Below, piece by piece: positions 8,189-17,149 of a stretch of 64,000 nt of DNA (position 1 is the first letter of the stretch; every line of letters starts with the position of its first letter). Both the position numbers and the translations under genes were made by a program. Below the pieces are notes generated by a model that saw only the letters and a program-made list of their open reading frames with translations, did no database searches and was not told the DNA's origin. The DNA comes from Shewanella psychropiezotolerans (GTDB lineage Bacteria; Pseudomonadota; Gammaproteobacteria; Enterobacterales; Shewanellaceae). The stretch lies in the NCBI RefSeq assembly GCF_007197555.1, contig NZ_CP041614.1, positions 1,666,001 through 1,730,000 on the forward strand. Direction: 5' to 3'.

Positions 8189-9577
8189 ATGGGTCATCAA
8201 GCATTCTGGTTTGATGATGCCATGGCGGGCGATAAGACTCAGCCCACTGCGCTGAGGGGGGAGCACAGCTCGGATGTGGCTATCGTCGGTGGCGGTTACA
8301 CCGGCCTGTGGACCGGTATCAAGCTGAAATTAGCCCGGCCTGAATTACGGGTGACGCTAGTGGAGAAACACTTGTGTGGCAGTGGCGCCTCGGGTCGCAA
8401 TGGTGGGGCCATGTTGACCTGGTCAAGTAAGTTTCCCAGCCTGTGTCGTCTTTATGGCTTGGAAGAGGCGATACGTTTAGTCAAGGCATCTGAAGCTGGT
8501 GTTGGCGAGATCAGGGATTTTTGTCTCTCTCACGGTCTCGATGCAGATATTAGAGCCGATGGTACTTTCTATACCGCCACGAATCCGTCTCAGCTAGGCG
8601 GAATGAGCTCAATGTTACAGTCATTGAACCGGCATGATATTAATTCATGGCATAGGTGTTCGCCGGAGGAACTCAAGCAGAAAACGGGTTCTGAGGTTCA
8701 TCTGGAGGGGCACTTCTCAGAAGCCGCTGGCAGTTTACATCCGGGGAAATTGGTAAGGGGTTTGCGACGGATCGCAATCAAACTCGGAGTCGAGATCCAT
8801 GAACTAAGCTCGGTTAATAGCATTGACTATGGTAGCTGTAATAGACTCAATTTCGACGAGGGCGAGCTTATCTGCAAGTCATTAGTCTTGGCCACTAATG
8901 CCTGGATGCCTGAGCTGGTTCCCGAGCTTCGCCGCAGTATAATCTTAGTCTCCTCCGATATGGTGATCACCGAACCTGTGCCCGAGTCATTGGCCTCAAT
9001 CGGTCTGAACCACGGAGCCGCAGTGATAGATTCGCGCACTTTCGTGCATTATTATCGTAGCACTCCCGATGGTCGATTGATGTTAGGTAAGGGAGGCAAC
9101 ACCTTCTCATTCGGGAATCGGGTTAGAAACTTTTTTGATGAGCCGAGTGTCTATTCGTCACAATTGTCCGATAAACTGGCCTGGATGTTCCCCGGTATTC
9201 GTCTGCCGCTGGCGCGCAGTTGGACCGGCGCATCGGATCGCTCCGTGACCGGCATGCCCTTCTTTGGTCGATTAACCGAGCATAGTAACGTTTTCTATGG
9301 ACTGGGTTATTCGGGCAACGGTGTGGTGCAGAGCTATCTCGGGGGCGATATTTTATCTTCCTTGGTGCTTGGGTTGGATAATTCATGGACGCGTTCCGGC
9401 TTAGTGACGGGGCCAAGGGGACTGTTTCCCGTTGAGCCGTTTCGCTATCTTGGGGCTAATCTGGTGCGTAACGCGATTCGATATCAGGAGCGTCGCCAAG
9501 ATCAAGATTTATCTGTGCCAGGCGTGATCACCGCTGTGGCAAACCTGGCTGCTTCGGCTGGCAAGGCGGATCATTGA
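8189..9577 (+). CDS. FAD-dependent aminophosphonate oxidoreductase
   Basis: The 462-residue protein belongs to the DAO-type flavoenzymes. A Rossmann dinucleotide site, VAIVGGGYTGLW, lies near residue 30, and GSGASGRNGGAML, typical of this branch, lies near residue 65. Relatives in phosphonate clusters are annotated as putative aminophosphonate oxidoreductases (Phn_aa_oxid type). Some have been reported to oxidise N-methylated 2-aminoethylphosphonate to phosphonoacetaldehyde. That would place this enzyme parallel to PhnW, both feeding PhnX. Its start abuts the phnX stop with no gap, which supports shared expression. The family call is good; the exact substrate is inferred from the family and neighbours. 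Confidence 0.85.
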   Translation: MGHQAFWFDDAMAGDKTQPTALRGEHSSDVAIVGGGYTGLWTGIKLKLARPELRVTLVEKHLCGSGASGRNGGAMLTWSSKFPSLCRLYGLEEAIRLVKASEAGVGEIRDFCLSHGLDADIRADGTFYTATNPSQLGGMSSMLQSLNRHDINSWHRCSPEELKQKTGSEVHLEGHFSEAAGSLHPGKLVRGLRRIAIKLGVEIHELSSVNSIDYGSCNRLNFDEGELICKSLVLATNAWMPELVPELRRSIILVSSDMVITEPVPESLASIGLNHGAAVIDSRTFVHYYRSTPDGRLMLGKGGNTFSFGNRVRNFFDEPSVYSSQLSDKLAWMFPGIRLPLARSWTGASDRSVTGMPFFGRLTEHSNVFYGLGYSGNGVVQSYLGGDILSSLVLGLDNSWTRSGLVTGPRGLFPVEPFRYLGANLVRNAIRYQERRQDQDLSVPGVITAVANLAASAGKADH

Positions 9578-9747
9578 ATCGGTTTTGCATTGCCAGACTT
9601 GAGTCAACTAGATATACAGAATTGAATTTGTCCCCACAGACTTGCATAATCTACTGGTTTTTAACAGAGCGCTTATCGCGCTTCGTTTGTATTTATATGT
9701 CTCCATGTTCGTAATGTGGGGACCATGACCTAAGGAGGTGAACCGCC

Positions 9748-10446
9748 ATGCTCTTGTATCAAAAGATAGCCAAATATATCCAGGATTTGATTCAAGCCGG
9801 CAGTTTCGGTGACGGCGGCAAGTTACCCTCCGAGCGGGAGCTGGTGGAGGTCTTCTCATCATCGAGGATCACGGTGCGCGATGCGCTCTTGAGGTTGGAG
9901 TCCGAGGGACTTATTTATCGTCGGCAACGTAAGGGCTGGTTCGTGTCTCCCAAGCGCTTGAAATGGAACCCAGTGACTAAGGTCAATTTCTATGGCCTGG
10001 CACGGGAGCAGGGCTTCGAGCCCAAAACTCAGGTGCTGTCTATCGGGCCATTCAATGATGATGCAGACTCGAGACTGGATTGGCAGGAGTTTGCTGGCCA
10101 GTCTCTGACTAAGCTGGTGCGCACCCGTTTCTTGGATGGCAGGCCTGTGATGTTGGAAGAGATCCATTTTGCCACCGAGATGTTTCCCGGCATAGAAAAT
10201 AAAGCGCTGGACGCCTCTATCACAGAGATCATGGCCAGTGACTATCACATTCATGTGAGATCTGAAACCAGCTTGGTTTCTGTGACGGCTCTGCCCGATA
10301 TCTTTGCCAACAGTCTGGAGACGGGCAATGGGGCCGCCTGCCTGAAAATTATTCGCCGCCGCTATGATGCGAAGGGCGTCTTGATCGATCTTAATGTCGA
10401 GTACTGGTTACACGGCGCCATAGAGATGTTGGTGACCAGTCATTAA
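9748..10446 (+). CDS. phnR: GntR/HutC-family regulator of the phosphonate locus
   Basis: The 232-residue protein has an N-terminal winged helix (about residues 1-70, with LPSERELVEVF and SRITVRDALLRLESEGLI) and a C-terminal UTRA ligand-binding domain (about 85-225), the HutC-subfamily layout. Members in aminophosphonate clusters act as local repressors or activators responding to the phosphonate or its metabolites. The ribosome site TAAGGAGGTGAA, 7-10 bases before the ATG, is very strong. The repeated TGGACTAGACCA element before the other three units is its probable target. No copy precedes this gene, so no autoregulation through that motif is visible. The symbol is given by context. Confidence 0.85.
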   Translation: MLLYQKIAKYIQDLIQAGSFGDGGKLPSERELVEVFSSSRITVRDALLRLESEGLIYRRQRKGWFVSPKRLKWNPVTKVNFYGLAREQGFEPKTQVLSIGPFNDDADSRLDWQEFAGQSLTKLVRTRFLDGRPVMLEEIHFATEMFPGIENKALDASITEIMASDYHIHVRSETSLVSVTALPDIFANSLETGNGAACLKIIRRRYDAKGVLIDLNVEYWLHGAIEMLVTSH

Positions 10447-10496
10447 TCTCTTTTAGCTTTCTAATTAAGACTCAGTATCCTGCTCTCAGCCATAGG

Positions 10497-10527
10497 GTAG
10501 GAGCCATAGGCAAACTATGACTCCTAC
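10497..10527. terminator. Bidirectional hairpin between phnR and phnW
   Basis: GTAGGAGCCATAG and CTATGACTCCTAC form a 13-bp stem (one G-T wobble) with a 5-base loop between the convergent genes. There is no clear T-tract, so intrinsic termination is plausible but not certain. Confidence 0.55.
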
Positions 10528-10554
10528 ACCCAGTTATGAACTGTCTTCACTTAT

Positions 10555-11676
10555 TTATGCATTTGCCAGTTCCGGCAGGCTGATTTTCATCGCTTCGAGT
10601 AGGCGTTGGATGTCTTCAATGAAAATATGCCCAATATTGCCGATGCGAAAACAATCGGCATTGGATACCTTGCCTGGATAGATGACAAAGCCCTGGCGCT
10701 TTAAATGCTCATAGAAATCACTGAAACAATATCCCGGATGTGTGGGGGAGTGAAACGAGCTGATGATTGGAGATTGCTGTCTGGTGGGCAGCAGCGGCTT
10801 AAAGCCCAACCTCTCCATGCCCGAGACCAGAAGCGCCTGGTTTTCACGGTAACGTTTGGCTCGGGCAGGGACGCCACCTTCCTCATCCAGTTCATTTAAG
10901 GCCTGTTGAAAGGCTCTCACCGTGTGCGTCGGTGAGGTGAAACGCCATTTGCCGTTATTGTCTTCCATGCAGCGCCACTGAGCATAGAGATCCAGACTCA
11001 GCGAACGGGCACGGCCTTTACAGGCGGCGAGTTGACGGGTCTTGGCTATGATAAATCCAAATCCCGGCACCCCTTGAATGCATTTGTTGGCCGAGCTTAT
11101 CAAAAAGTCGACCCCCAACTCGGCGACATCTAGTGGCAGGCCGCCGAAGCTGCTCATGGCATCGAGTATAAGGACTTTACCCTGCTTTTTTATTACCTTA
11201 GCTAAGGATTCGACTGGATTGAGCATGCCTGTTGTTGTCTCACAATGTACCAGAGCCACATGGGTGATGTCTGGATCCGAGGACAAGATTTGCTCCAGAT
11301 CGGCCGTCGTCGGCATCTGAGTCTCTACATAATCTAGGCTAGTGTTATCTATGCCCAGATAGTCGGCTATCTCAGTCATCCTGGCACCATAAGCCCCGTT
11401 ATTGATGACCAGTAGCTTATCCTTGTTACCCAGCGCCGTGCCTATCACAGATTCGACACTGGCCGTTCCGCTGCCCTGCATGAGTACGCAGGTATAGTCA
11501 TGTTGGTGTTTTTCTGTGGTGGCGATGGCAACCAGACGCTGACGAATATCCTGCACGACCCCAGCGTTATATTCATCATCCCAGGTACACCAATCTTTTA
11601 GCATGGTGGCTTTGACTCGATTAGAGGTGGTCAGCGGACCCGGTGTGAGTAATAGATATGCTTCATTTTGTCGCAT
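10555..11676 (-). CDS. phnW: 2-aminoethylphosphonate:pyruvate transaminase
   Basis: PhnW moves the amino group of 2-aminoethylphosphonate to pyruvate, giving phosphonoacetaldehyde and alanine; PhnX then cleaves the product. The 373-residue protein is a fold-type I PLP enzyme. The N-terminus [11 protein letters not shown] is typical, [10 protein letters not shown] contacts the cofactor phosphate, and [12 protein letters not shown] carries the lysine expected to bind PLP. It is transcribed away from the TonB receptor gene. A putative operator (11720-11731) lies 43 bases before its ATG. Length matches characterised PhnW enzymes. Confidence 0.96.
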   Translation of the reverse strand: MRQNEAYLLLTPGPLTTSNRVKATMLKDWCTWDDEYNAGVVQDIRQRLVAIATTEKHQHDYTCVLMQGSGTASVESVIGTALGNKDKLLVINNGAYGARMTEIADYLGIDNTSLDYVETQMPTTADLEQILSSDPDITHVALVHCETTTGMLNPVESLAKVIKKQGKVLILDAMSSFGGLPLDVAELGVDFLISSANKCIQGVPGFGFIIAKTRQLAACKGRARSLSLDLYAQWRCMEDNNGKWRFTSPTHTVRAFQQALNELDEEGGVPARAKRYRENQALLVSGMERLGFKPLLPTRQQSPIISSFHSPTHPGYCFSDFYEHLKRQGFVIYPGKVSNADCFRIGNIGHIFIEDIQRLLEAMKISLPELANA

Positions 11677-11719
11677 TGTTAAGACCTGACAGAGTAATAG
11701 TTATGCTTAATATAGCATC

Positions 11720-11731
11720 TGGTCTAGTCCA
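11720..11731. promoter_or_regulatory. Putative GntR-family operator, copy 2 (phnW side)
   Basis: TGGTCTAGTCCA is the exact reverse complement of the element at 5982 and 11862. It lies 43 bases upstream of the phnW start on the minus strand. Confidence 0.75.
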
Positions 11732-11861
11732 CATTATTTCATTTCTGTTAAACCTGCCTTCGACTTCAAGATTTAACTTATCCTCATCCCATTCATTACA
11801 AGTTTTAACATTTGTTTCATCTCCCTGTAAGAAATATTGCTTAGGATTTATTCAGTTTATT

Positions 11862-11873
11862 TGGACTAGACCA
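11862..11873. promoter_or_regulatory. Putative GntR-family operator, copy 3 (receptor side)
   Basis: TGGACTAGACCA lies 27 bases upstream of the receptor ATG at 11901. Copies 2 and 3 sit at opposite ends of the 224-base divergent intergenic region, so each promoter appears to have its own site. Confidence 0.75.
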
Positions 11874-11900
11874 GTTAATAAATTCGAGGAGATAATAACA

Positions 11901-14690
11901 ATGAAGCTCAAAGCATTAGTCGTGGCCATCATCTTGTCCCATTCACCTCAGGTATTGGCGCAGACTCACCTGGTGACGGGAACGGTAAAGGACAATCAGT
12001 CGGCTCTGGCCGGAGCGACTGTGGTGGTACTGGGCACAGGGATCAGAGTCGTGACAGATTATAACGGTGACTTTAGCCTTAATCAGCTGGCCGAGGGGGA
12101 GTATCGGCTGGAGATCTCCTATCTGGGTTATCAAAAATACCAGCAGGTACTGAAGATAGAGGGTGAGCAACGTCTTGAGTTAGGCGAGTTAGTGCTGAAT
12201 CTGGACAGTAACACCTTAGAGGTCATTCAGGTGCGTGGAGCGATTCAGCGCGGCGAGATGCTGGCACTCAACACCCAGAAAAACTCCAATACCATAATCA
12301 ATGTAATTTCAGCAAGTGAGATCAGTAAGTTACCCGATAGAAATGCCGCCGAAGCGGTGCAGCGCATCCCAGGTGTATCAATCGAGCGAGATCAGGGAGA
12401 GGGGCGCTTCGTTGCCGTACGCGGACTGCCATCTGAGTGGAACAGTGCCACCATCAATGGCAATCGTATCCCTACCGCCGAAGAGGAAACCACAGGTCGC
12501 TCGACGGCATTCGACTTCTTTCCATCGGAAATGATCGAATACATAGAGGTGACTAAGGCACTGACTCCCGACATAGAGGGAGATGCCATAGGAGGCAGCG
12601 TCAATTTTATCACCCGTAAAGCTGCCAAGGAGCAGACATTTAGCCTCTCAGCCGGAGTCGGGCAACACGCTCAGGCCCAAGATGGCTTGGATTATACTGC
12701 CAATCTGCTCTACGGCGATCGCAGTGCGGACGATAAATTTGGCTTTATCATCAATGCCAATATTTGGTCGAGAGACTGGGCCACGGATAATTATGAACCC
12801 AGACGAGATCAAGATGGTGGGATCTATCGACTCGAATTGAGAGATTACACGGGTACCCGGGAGACCTATGGTTTCAATGGTGCACTCGAGTACCTGCTCG
12901 ACGATGGTAAGCTCTATGCCAGCATGATTTATGGCTCCCTGAGAGATGATGAACTGCATTACAAGCACAGATACCGTTTCGATAAAGACAGGGCCGAAGT
13001 GCAGCATATCAGCAATGAGTTGATCACCGAAATGACGGGATTCGAGCTTGGTGGTGAACATTTTATCGGTGAGGCATCGAGCATAGATTGGCAATTGGCG
13101 AGCTATACCAACGAGTTTCGTTATGGCGACACGCCAAATGGCGATGATGCCAGTTACTTTGTGATGCGCTTCGATCAACAAAATGTGGGTTATACCGGGC
13201 TGGAAGATCGCGGCGAGGGGAACAATGCCTACAATCGGGTCGATGGCGGCCAAGATAGCGCTAACAGGCCAGATACCCATCTGTCAGATGATTTTATCAT
13301 GGATCCCGCTAAGTCTATGTTGTCTTGGGTCGAGTTATACAAGGTCAATGTCAAAGAGAGAGACAAGATAGTCGCTCAGATAAATTTTAATCAGGATATC
13401 AGCTATGAGCTGAACCTGAAGTTAGGGGCTAAGTACCGTAACAAGGAGCGTAATGCGCGATTCTCCGACGAGTTTTACTCCTGGGACCCCAGTGCTGGGC
13501 CAGTGCCGACCCTGAGTGATTTTCCCCTGTCTGGTCAGCCCGGTGGTGCTGATTATCTCGGGGCACTTAATGGTGATTATCATGAGCAATTTTCTCCGGT
13601 GGCGTCACTGCCTGAACTGGCCGATTTCTGGACTCAGAATCGGGATAACTTCATCTTAGATGAGAGTGAATCTCTGCTGGTCTCCAATGGCGGCGCCTTG
13701 GGACGTCACTTCGATGTCAATGAAACTCATATTTCTGCCTACGCCATGGCGAGCTATGAGTTTAATGACATGTGGTTCGTGATGGGGGGCTTGCGTCTGA
13801 CTCAGACTGATACAGAGGTGAAGGGCTATACCTATATTGCCGATGAGGATGCCTTGGTGGCATCCAAAGGCGGCAAGGATTATCTTTCTGTATTGCCCTC
13901 TTTGCACGTTAAATATTCGCCGGATGAGATGACCAATTATCGACTCGCCTTGACCCGGGGTTTTAGTCGTCCCGATTTTGGTGCCTTATCTCCGGGGTCG
14001 ACCTATTTCGAGGCTGACAATGAGCTCAATACGGGGAATCCGGAACTCGAACCTACTTATTCCAATAATCTGGATCTGATGGCGGAATATTATTTCGACA
14101 ATGTGGGCTTGATATCGGCGGGATTCTTCTACAAAGATATCCAAGATCCCATCTTCGAACATACCAGCATAGGGGAATATAAGGGCAAGACTGGCGTGCT
14201 AATCAATCGCCCGGAAAATGGTGATGATGCTCGCTTGTATGGCGCAGAATTATCCCTGAGCCAGAGTTTAGATTTCATCTCTGACTCACTGGAAAGTTTC
14301 GGCATACTGGCCAATTATACCCTGATGGATTCAGAGATGACGGTGCCGGGTCGGGAGGAGAAAACTAAGATCCCCCGTCAGGCCGATAGGCTATATAACC
14401 TGACTGTCTATTATGACGATGACACCTTCTCATTACGTGTTGCGATGAATTACAAGGGAGAATATATCGAGTCTCACGGCAGAAGGTCGGATTCTGATCG
14501 CTACTATGGGTCCTACCAAAGTCTGGACATGTCGGCCTCCTATAACCTGAGCAAGCGTGCTTCGGTATACCTGGAGATGAATAATTTGACCGATGAGCCT
14601 CTGACCTATTATCAAGGCTCGCCAGCCAGGCCGCTACAAGTGGAATATTATGGAGTTAGAGGCATGCTAGGTTTCAGCTATGGCTTTTAA
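11901..14690 (+). CDS. TonB-dependent outer-membrane receptor of the phosphonate locus
   Basis: The 929-residue protein starts with a signal peptide (MKLKALVVAIILSHSPQVLAQ), followed by a CarboxypepD-reg-like domain (about 25-105) and a plug domain with LPDRNAAEAVQRIPGVSIER and a VRGLPSEWN motif. A long beta-barrel ends in phenylalanine (GMLGFSYGF). The plug resembles the TonB-Xanth-Caul group of receptors, many of which import organic molecules rather than iron complexes. The ATG at 11901 is chosen because it begins the signal peptide and has GAGGAGA upstream; the frame is open further upstream but that part is not credible. A putative operator sits just before it. The likely job is outer-membrane uptake of an aminophosphonate or phosphonate-bearing compound, by context only. 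Confidence 0.92.
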   Translation: MKLKALVVAIILSHSPQVLAQTHLVTGTVKDNQSALAGATVVVLGTGIRVVTDYNGDFSLNQLAEGEYRLEISYLGYQKYQQVLKIEGEQRLELGELVLNLDSNTLEVIQVRGAIQRGEMLALNTQKNSNTIINVISASEISKLPDRNAAEAVQRIPGVSIERDQGEGRFVAVRGLPSEWNSATINGNRIPTAEEETTGRSTAFDFFPSEMIEYIEVTKALTPDIEGDAIGGSVNFITRKAAKEQTFSLSAGVGQHAQAQDGLDYTANLLYGDRSADDKFGFIINANIWSRDWATDNYEPRRDQDGGIYRLELRDYTGTRETYGFNGALEYLLDDGKLYASMIYGSLRDDELHYKHRYRFDKDRAEVQHISNELITEMTGFELGGEHFIGEASSIDWQLASYTNEFRYGDTPNGDDASYFVMRFDQQNVGYTGLEDRGEGNNAYNRVDGGQDSANRPDTHLSDDFIMDPAKSMLSWVELYKVNVKERDKIVAQINFNQDISYELNLKLGAKYRNKERNARFSDEFYSWDPSAGPVPTLSDFPLSGQPGGADYLGALNGDYHEQFSPVASLPELADFWTQNRDNFILDESESLLVSNGGALGRHFDVNETHISAYAMASYEFNDMWFVMGGLRLTQTDTEVKGYTYIADEDALVASKGGKDYLSVLPSLHVKYSPDEMTNYRLALTRGFSRPDFGALSPGSTYFEADNELNTGNPELEPTYSNNLDLMAEYYFDNVGLISAGFFYKDIQDPIFEHTSIGEYKGKTGVLINRPENGDDARLYGAELSLSQSLDFISDSLESFGILANYTLMDSEMTVPGREEKTKIPRQADRLYNLTVYYDDDTFSLRVAMNYKGEYIESHGRRSDSDRYYGSYQSLDMSASYNLSKRASVYLEMNNLTDEPLTYYQGSPARPLQVEYYGVRGMLGFSYGF

Positions 14691-15004
14691 ATTCAGTTTT
14701 TAGGTTTAGTCTCTAAAGCTGTGTGGAGATGAATAATCTAATCGATGGGCCTCTGATCCTGTGTAATCGCAAGGCTCGCCAGCCAGGCCGCTACAAGTGG
14801 AATATTATGGAGTTAGAGGCATGCTAGGTTTCAGCTATGGCTTTTAAATTCAGTTTTTAGGTTTAGTTTCTAAAGCTGTGTGGAGATGAATAATCTAATC
14901 GATGGGCCTCTGATCCTGTGTAATCGCAAGGCTCGCCAGCCAGGCCGCTACAAGTGGAATATTATGGAGTTAGAGGCATGCTAGGTTTCAGCTATGGCTT
15001 TTAA
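14572..15004 (+). repeat. Tandem 157-bp repeat of the receptor gene's 3' end (three copies)
   Basis: The last part of the receptor gene plus its 3' flank recurs at an exact 157-base spacing: the marker AAGGCTCGCCAGCC begins at 14614, 14771 and 14928. Copies 2 (14704-14860) and 3 (14861 to about 15004) are almost identical to each other. Copy 1 differs from them in its upstream third but matches in the segment encoding the final barrel strand and stop. The extra copies are not in frame with the gene. Confidence 0.93.
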
Positions 15005-15027
15005 ACTTAGTTTCTACACTTAATCAT

Positions 15028-15050
15028 AAACCCGTGAATGGCACGGGTTT
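15028..15050 (+). terminator. Hairpin after the receptor tail repeats
   Basis: AAACCCGTG and CACGGGTTT form a 9-bp stem with loop AATGG, downstream of the receptor gene and its repeats. Only three T close the stem, so termination is possible rather than proven. Confidence 0.5.
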
Positions 15051-15268
15051 GGGCTGTGGAATCCAGATTCGTGTCTTTGGATATGAATAATCTAGGCCTG
15101 TGATATGGCATAAATATCATACTAACATCTCTGCTTGATGCGCGCGTATTGAGTATAACTAATGAGTAAAGCCAAGGAATTTCATGTTGTAAATACTGGG
15201 ATTGTGATCGATAGCAGAGTAGACTACCGCGCAACCCTACCTATAAGAAATGACAGCTGGAGTGACTA

Positions 15269-16525
15269 ATGCTGAAAAAAGATATGAATATCGCGGACTA
15301 CGATCCACAACTTTTCAAAGCGATTGAAGATGAGACTCGCCGCCAGGAAGAGCATATCGAACTTATCGCTTCAGAAAACTACGCGAGTCCTCGTGTTCTT
15401 GAAGCACAAGGTTCTCAGCTAACCAACAAGTACGCCGAAGGTTACCCAGGTAAGCGTTACTATGGCGGTTGTGAGTATGTAGATATCGCAGAAGACTTGG
15501 CTATCTCTCGCGCTAAAGAGCTTTTCGGTGCCACTTATGCCAACGTGCAGCCACACTCAGGTTCACAGGCAAATGCCGCAGTATTTATGGCTCTGCTTCA
15601 AGGCGGCGACACTGTACTGGGTATGAGTCTGGCTCATGGTGGTCATCTGACTCACGGTTCACACGTTAGCTTCTCAGGTAAACTGTATAATGCGGTTCAA
15701 TACGGTATCGATGAGACTACGGGTAAGATAGATTACGCCGAAGTTGAGCGCCTTGCTATCGAGCATAAGCCTAAGATGATCATCGCAGGTTTTAGTGCTT
15801 ATTCAGGCATCGTCGACTGGAGCAAGTTCCGTGAAATTGCCGATAAAGTTGGTGCTTACCTGTTCGTCGATATGGCACACGTTGCCGGCCTGATTGCTGC
15901 GGGTATCTACCCGAATCCTCTCCCACACGCTCACGTTGTGACTACTACAACCCATAAGACCTTAGCCGGTCCGCGTGGTGGTTTGATCCTTTCGGCTATC
16001 GATGATGAAGCTATCTACAAGAAGCTAAACTCTGCGGTATTCCCTGGTGGTCAAGGTGGTCCTTTGATGCACGTTATCGCTGCTAAAGCGGTTGCATTTA
16101 AAGAAGCGCTAGAGCCTGAGTTTACTGTATATCAGAAGCAAGTCGTTGTTAATGCCAAGGCGATGGCAAAGACCTTCATCGAGCGTGGCTACGATGTGGT
16201 TTCTGGCGGTACCGATAACCATCTATTCTTGCTGGATTTGATCAGCAAAGATATGACGGGTAAAGATGCCGATGCGGCGCTGGGTCTTGCTAACATCACA
16301 GTGAATAAGAATTCGGTACCAAACGATCCACGTTCACCATTTGTGACTTCGGGTCTACGTATAGGTTCTCCTGCCATCACTCGCCGCGGCTTCAAGGAAG
16401 AGCAAGCAGTTGAGCTGACTAACTGGATGTGTGATGTGTTGGATGACATCACTAATGAAGGCACTATCGAGCGTGTTAAGAAGCAGGTTCTGGAACTGTG
16501 TGCTAAGTTCCCTGTTTACGGTTAA
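15269..16525 (+). CDS. glyA: Serine hydroxymethyltransferase
   Basis: GlyA converts serine and tetrahydrofolate to glycine and 5,10-methylene-tetrahydrofolate, the main source of one-carbon units. The 418-residue protein shows the family motifs [11 protein letters not shown], the glycine-rich [11 protein letters not shown], and the PLP lysine in [15 protein letters not shown]. The length is standard. It is a single gene ending in a strong terminator before nrdR. The codon use is clearly that of a highly expressed gene. I looked for a glycine riboswitch upstream and did not recognise one. Confidence 0.97.
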   Translation: MLKKDMNIADYDPQLFKAIEDETRRQEEHIELIASENYASPRVLEAQGSQLTNKYAEGYPGKRYYGGCEYVDIAEDLAISRAKELFGATYANVQPHSGSQANAAVFMALLQGGDTVLGMSLAHGGHLTHGSHVSFSGKLYNAVQYGIDETTGKIDYAEVERLAIEHKPKMIIAGFSAYSGIVDWSKFREIADKVGAYLFVDMAHVAGLIAAGIYPNPLPHAHVVTTTTHKTLAGPRGGLILSAIDDEAIYKKLNSAVFPGGQGGPLMHVIAAKAVAFKEALEPEFTVYQKQVVVNAKAMAKTFIERGYDVVSGGTDNHLFLLDLISKDMTGKDADAALGLANITVNKNSVPNDPRSPFVTSGLRIGSPAITRRGFKEEQAVELTNWMCDVLDDITNEGTIERVKKQVLELCAKFPVYG

Positions 16526-16553
16526 CCTTTAAGGTTAATTCAGGTAAACTTCG

Positions 16554-16580
16554 ATGGCCGCTACTTAGCGGCCATTTTTG
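16554..16580 (+). terminator. glyA terminator
   Basis: ATGGCCGCT and AGCGGCCAT form a 9-bp GC-rich stem with a 4-base loop, followed by TTTTTG, just after the glyA stop. Confidence 0.85.
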
Positions 16581-16642
16581 TTGGTTTTTTCGTTAGAGTA
16601 AAAATGCCATTAGTTTTTTTCTCACTTATTTTTGGAGGCTCG

Positions 16643-17092
16643 ATGCATTGTCCTTTCTGTAGCGCAACCGATACTAAGGTGATCGATTCTCGTCTGGTGG
16701 CCGGCGGACATCAGGTAAGACGACGCCGAGAGTGCGTCCAGTGTCACGAGAGATATACCACTTTTGAAGGTGCCGAACTTGTGATGCCCCGAGTGATAAA
16801 GCAAGACGGCAGTCGCCAGCCTTTCGATGAAGAGAAACTCAGGGGCGGCATGCTGAGGGCGGTAGAGAAGCGCCCCGTCTCTATTGATCAGATAGAGCAA
16901 GCCCTGACTAAGATCAAGTCGACCCTGAGGGCAACCGGCGAGCGTGAGGTCAAGTCTGAGCTTATCGGCAATTTGATGATGGATCAGCTGGTGGGCCTGG
17001 ATAAGGTCGCCTATATCCGTTTTGCCTCGGTCTACCGGGCGTTCGAAGATGTTTCCGAGTTTGGTGATGCTATCGCCAAGCTGCAGAAGTAA
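16643..17092 (+). CDS. nrdR: Transcriptional repressor NrdR
   Basis: NrdR senses ATP/dATP and represses ribonucleotide reductase genes. The 149-residue protein has the N-terminal zinc ribbon MHCPFC...RRRRECVQC and an ATP-cone (about residues 50-140, starting [12 protein letters not shown]). The ATG at 16643 is chosen because it begins the zinc ribbon and has TGGAGG upstream; the longer open frame from 16604 adds no domain. It heads the riboflavin cluster, an arrangement common in gammaproteobacteria. Confidence 0.96.
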   Translation: MHCPFCSATDTKVIDSRLVAGGHQVRRRRECVQCHERYTTFEGAELVMPRVIKQDGSRQPFDEEKLRGGMLRAVEKRPVSIDQIEQALTKIKSTLRATGEREVKSELIGNLMMDQLVGLDKVAYIRFASVYRAFEDVSEFGDAIAKLQK

Positions 17093-17149
17093 ATAAAGTT
17101 TCAATCCCATCGATTAGTGATTTTTTAAACTTTTTTGGTCTGTGAACTT

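Noticed and set aside
12648..13280. A 210-codon minus-strand frame
   Set aside because: It is the antisense of the TonB receptor barrel and has no independent support.
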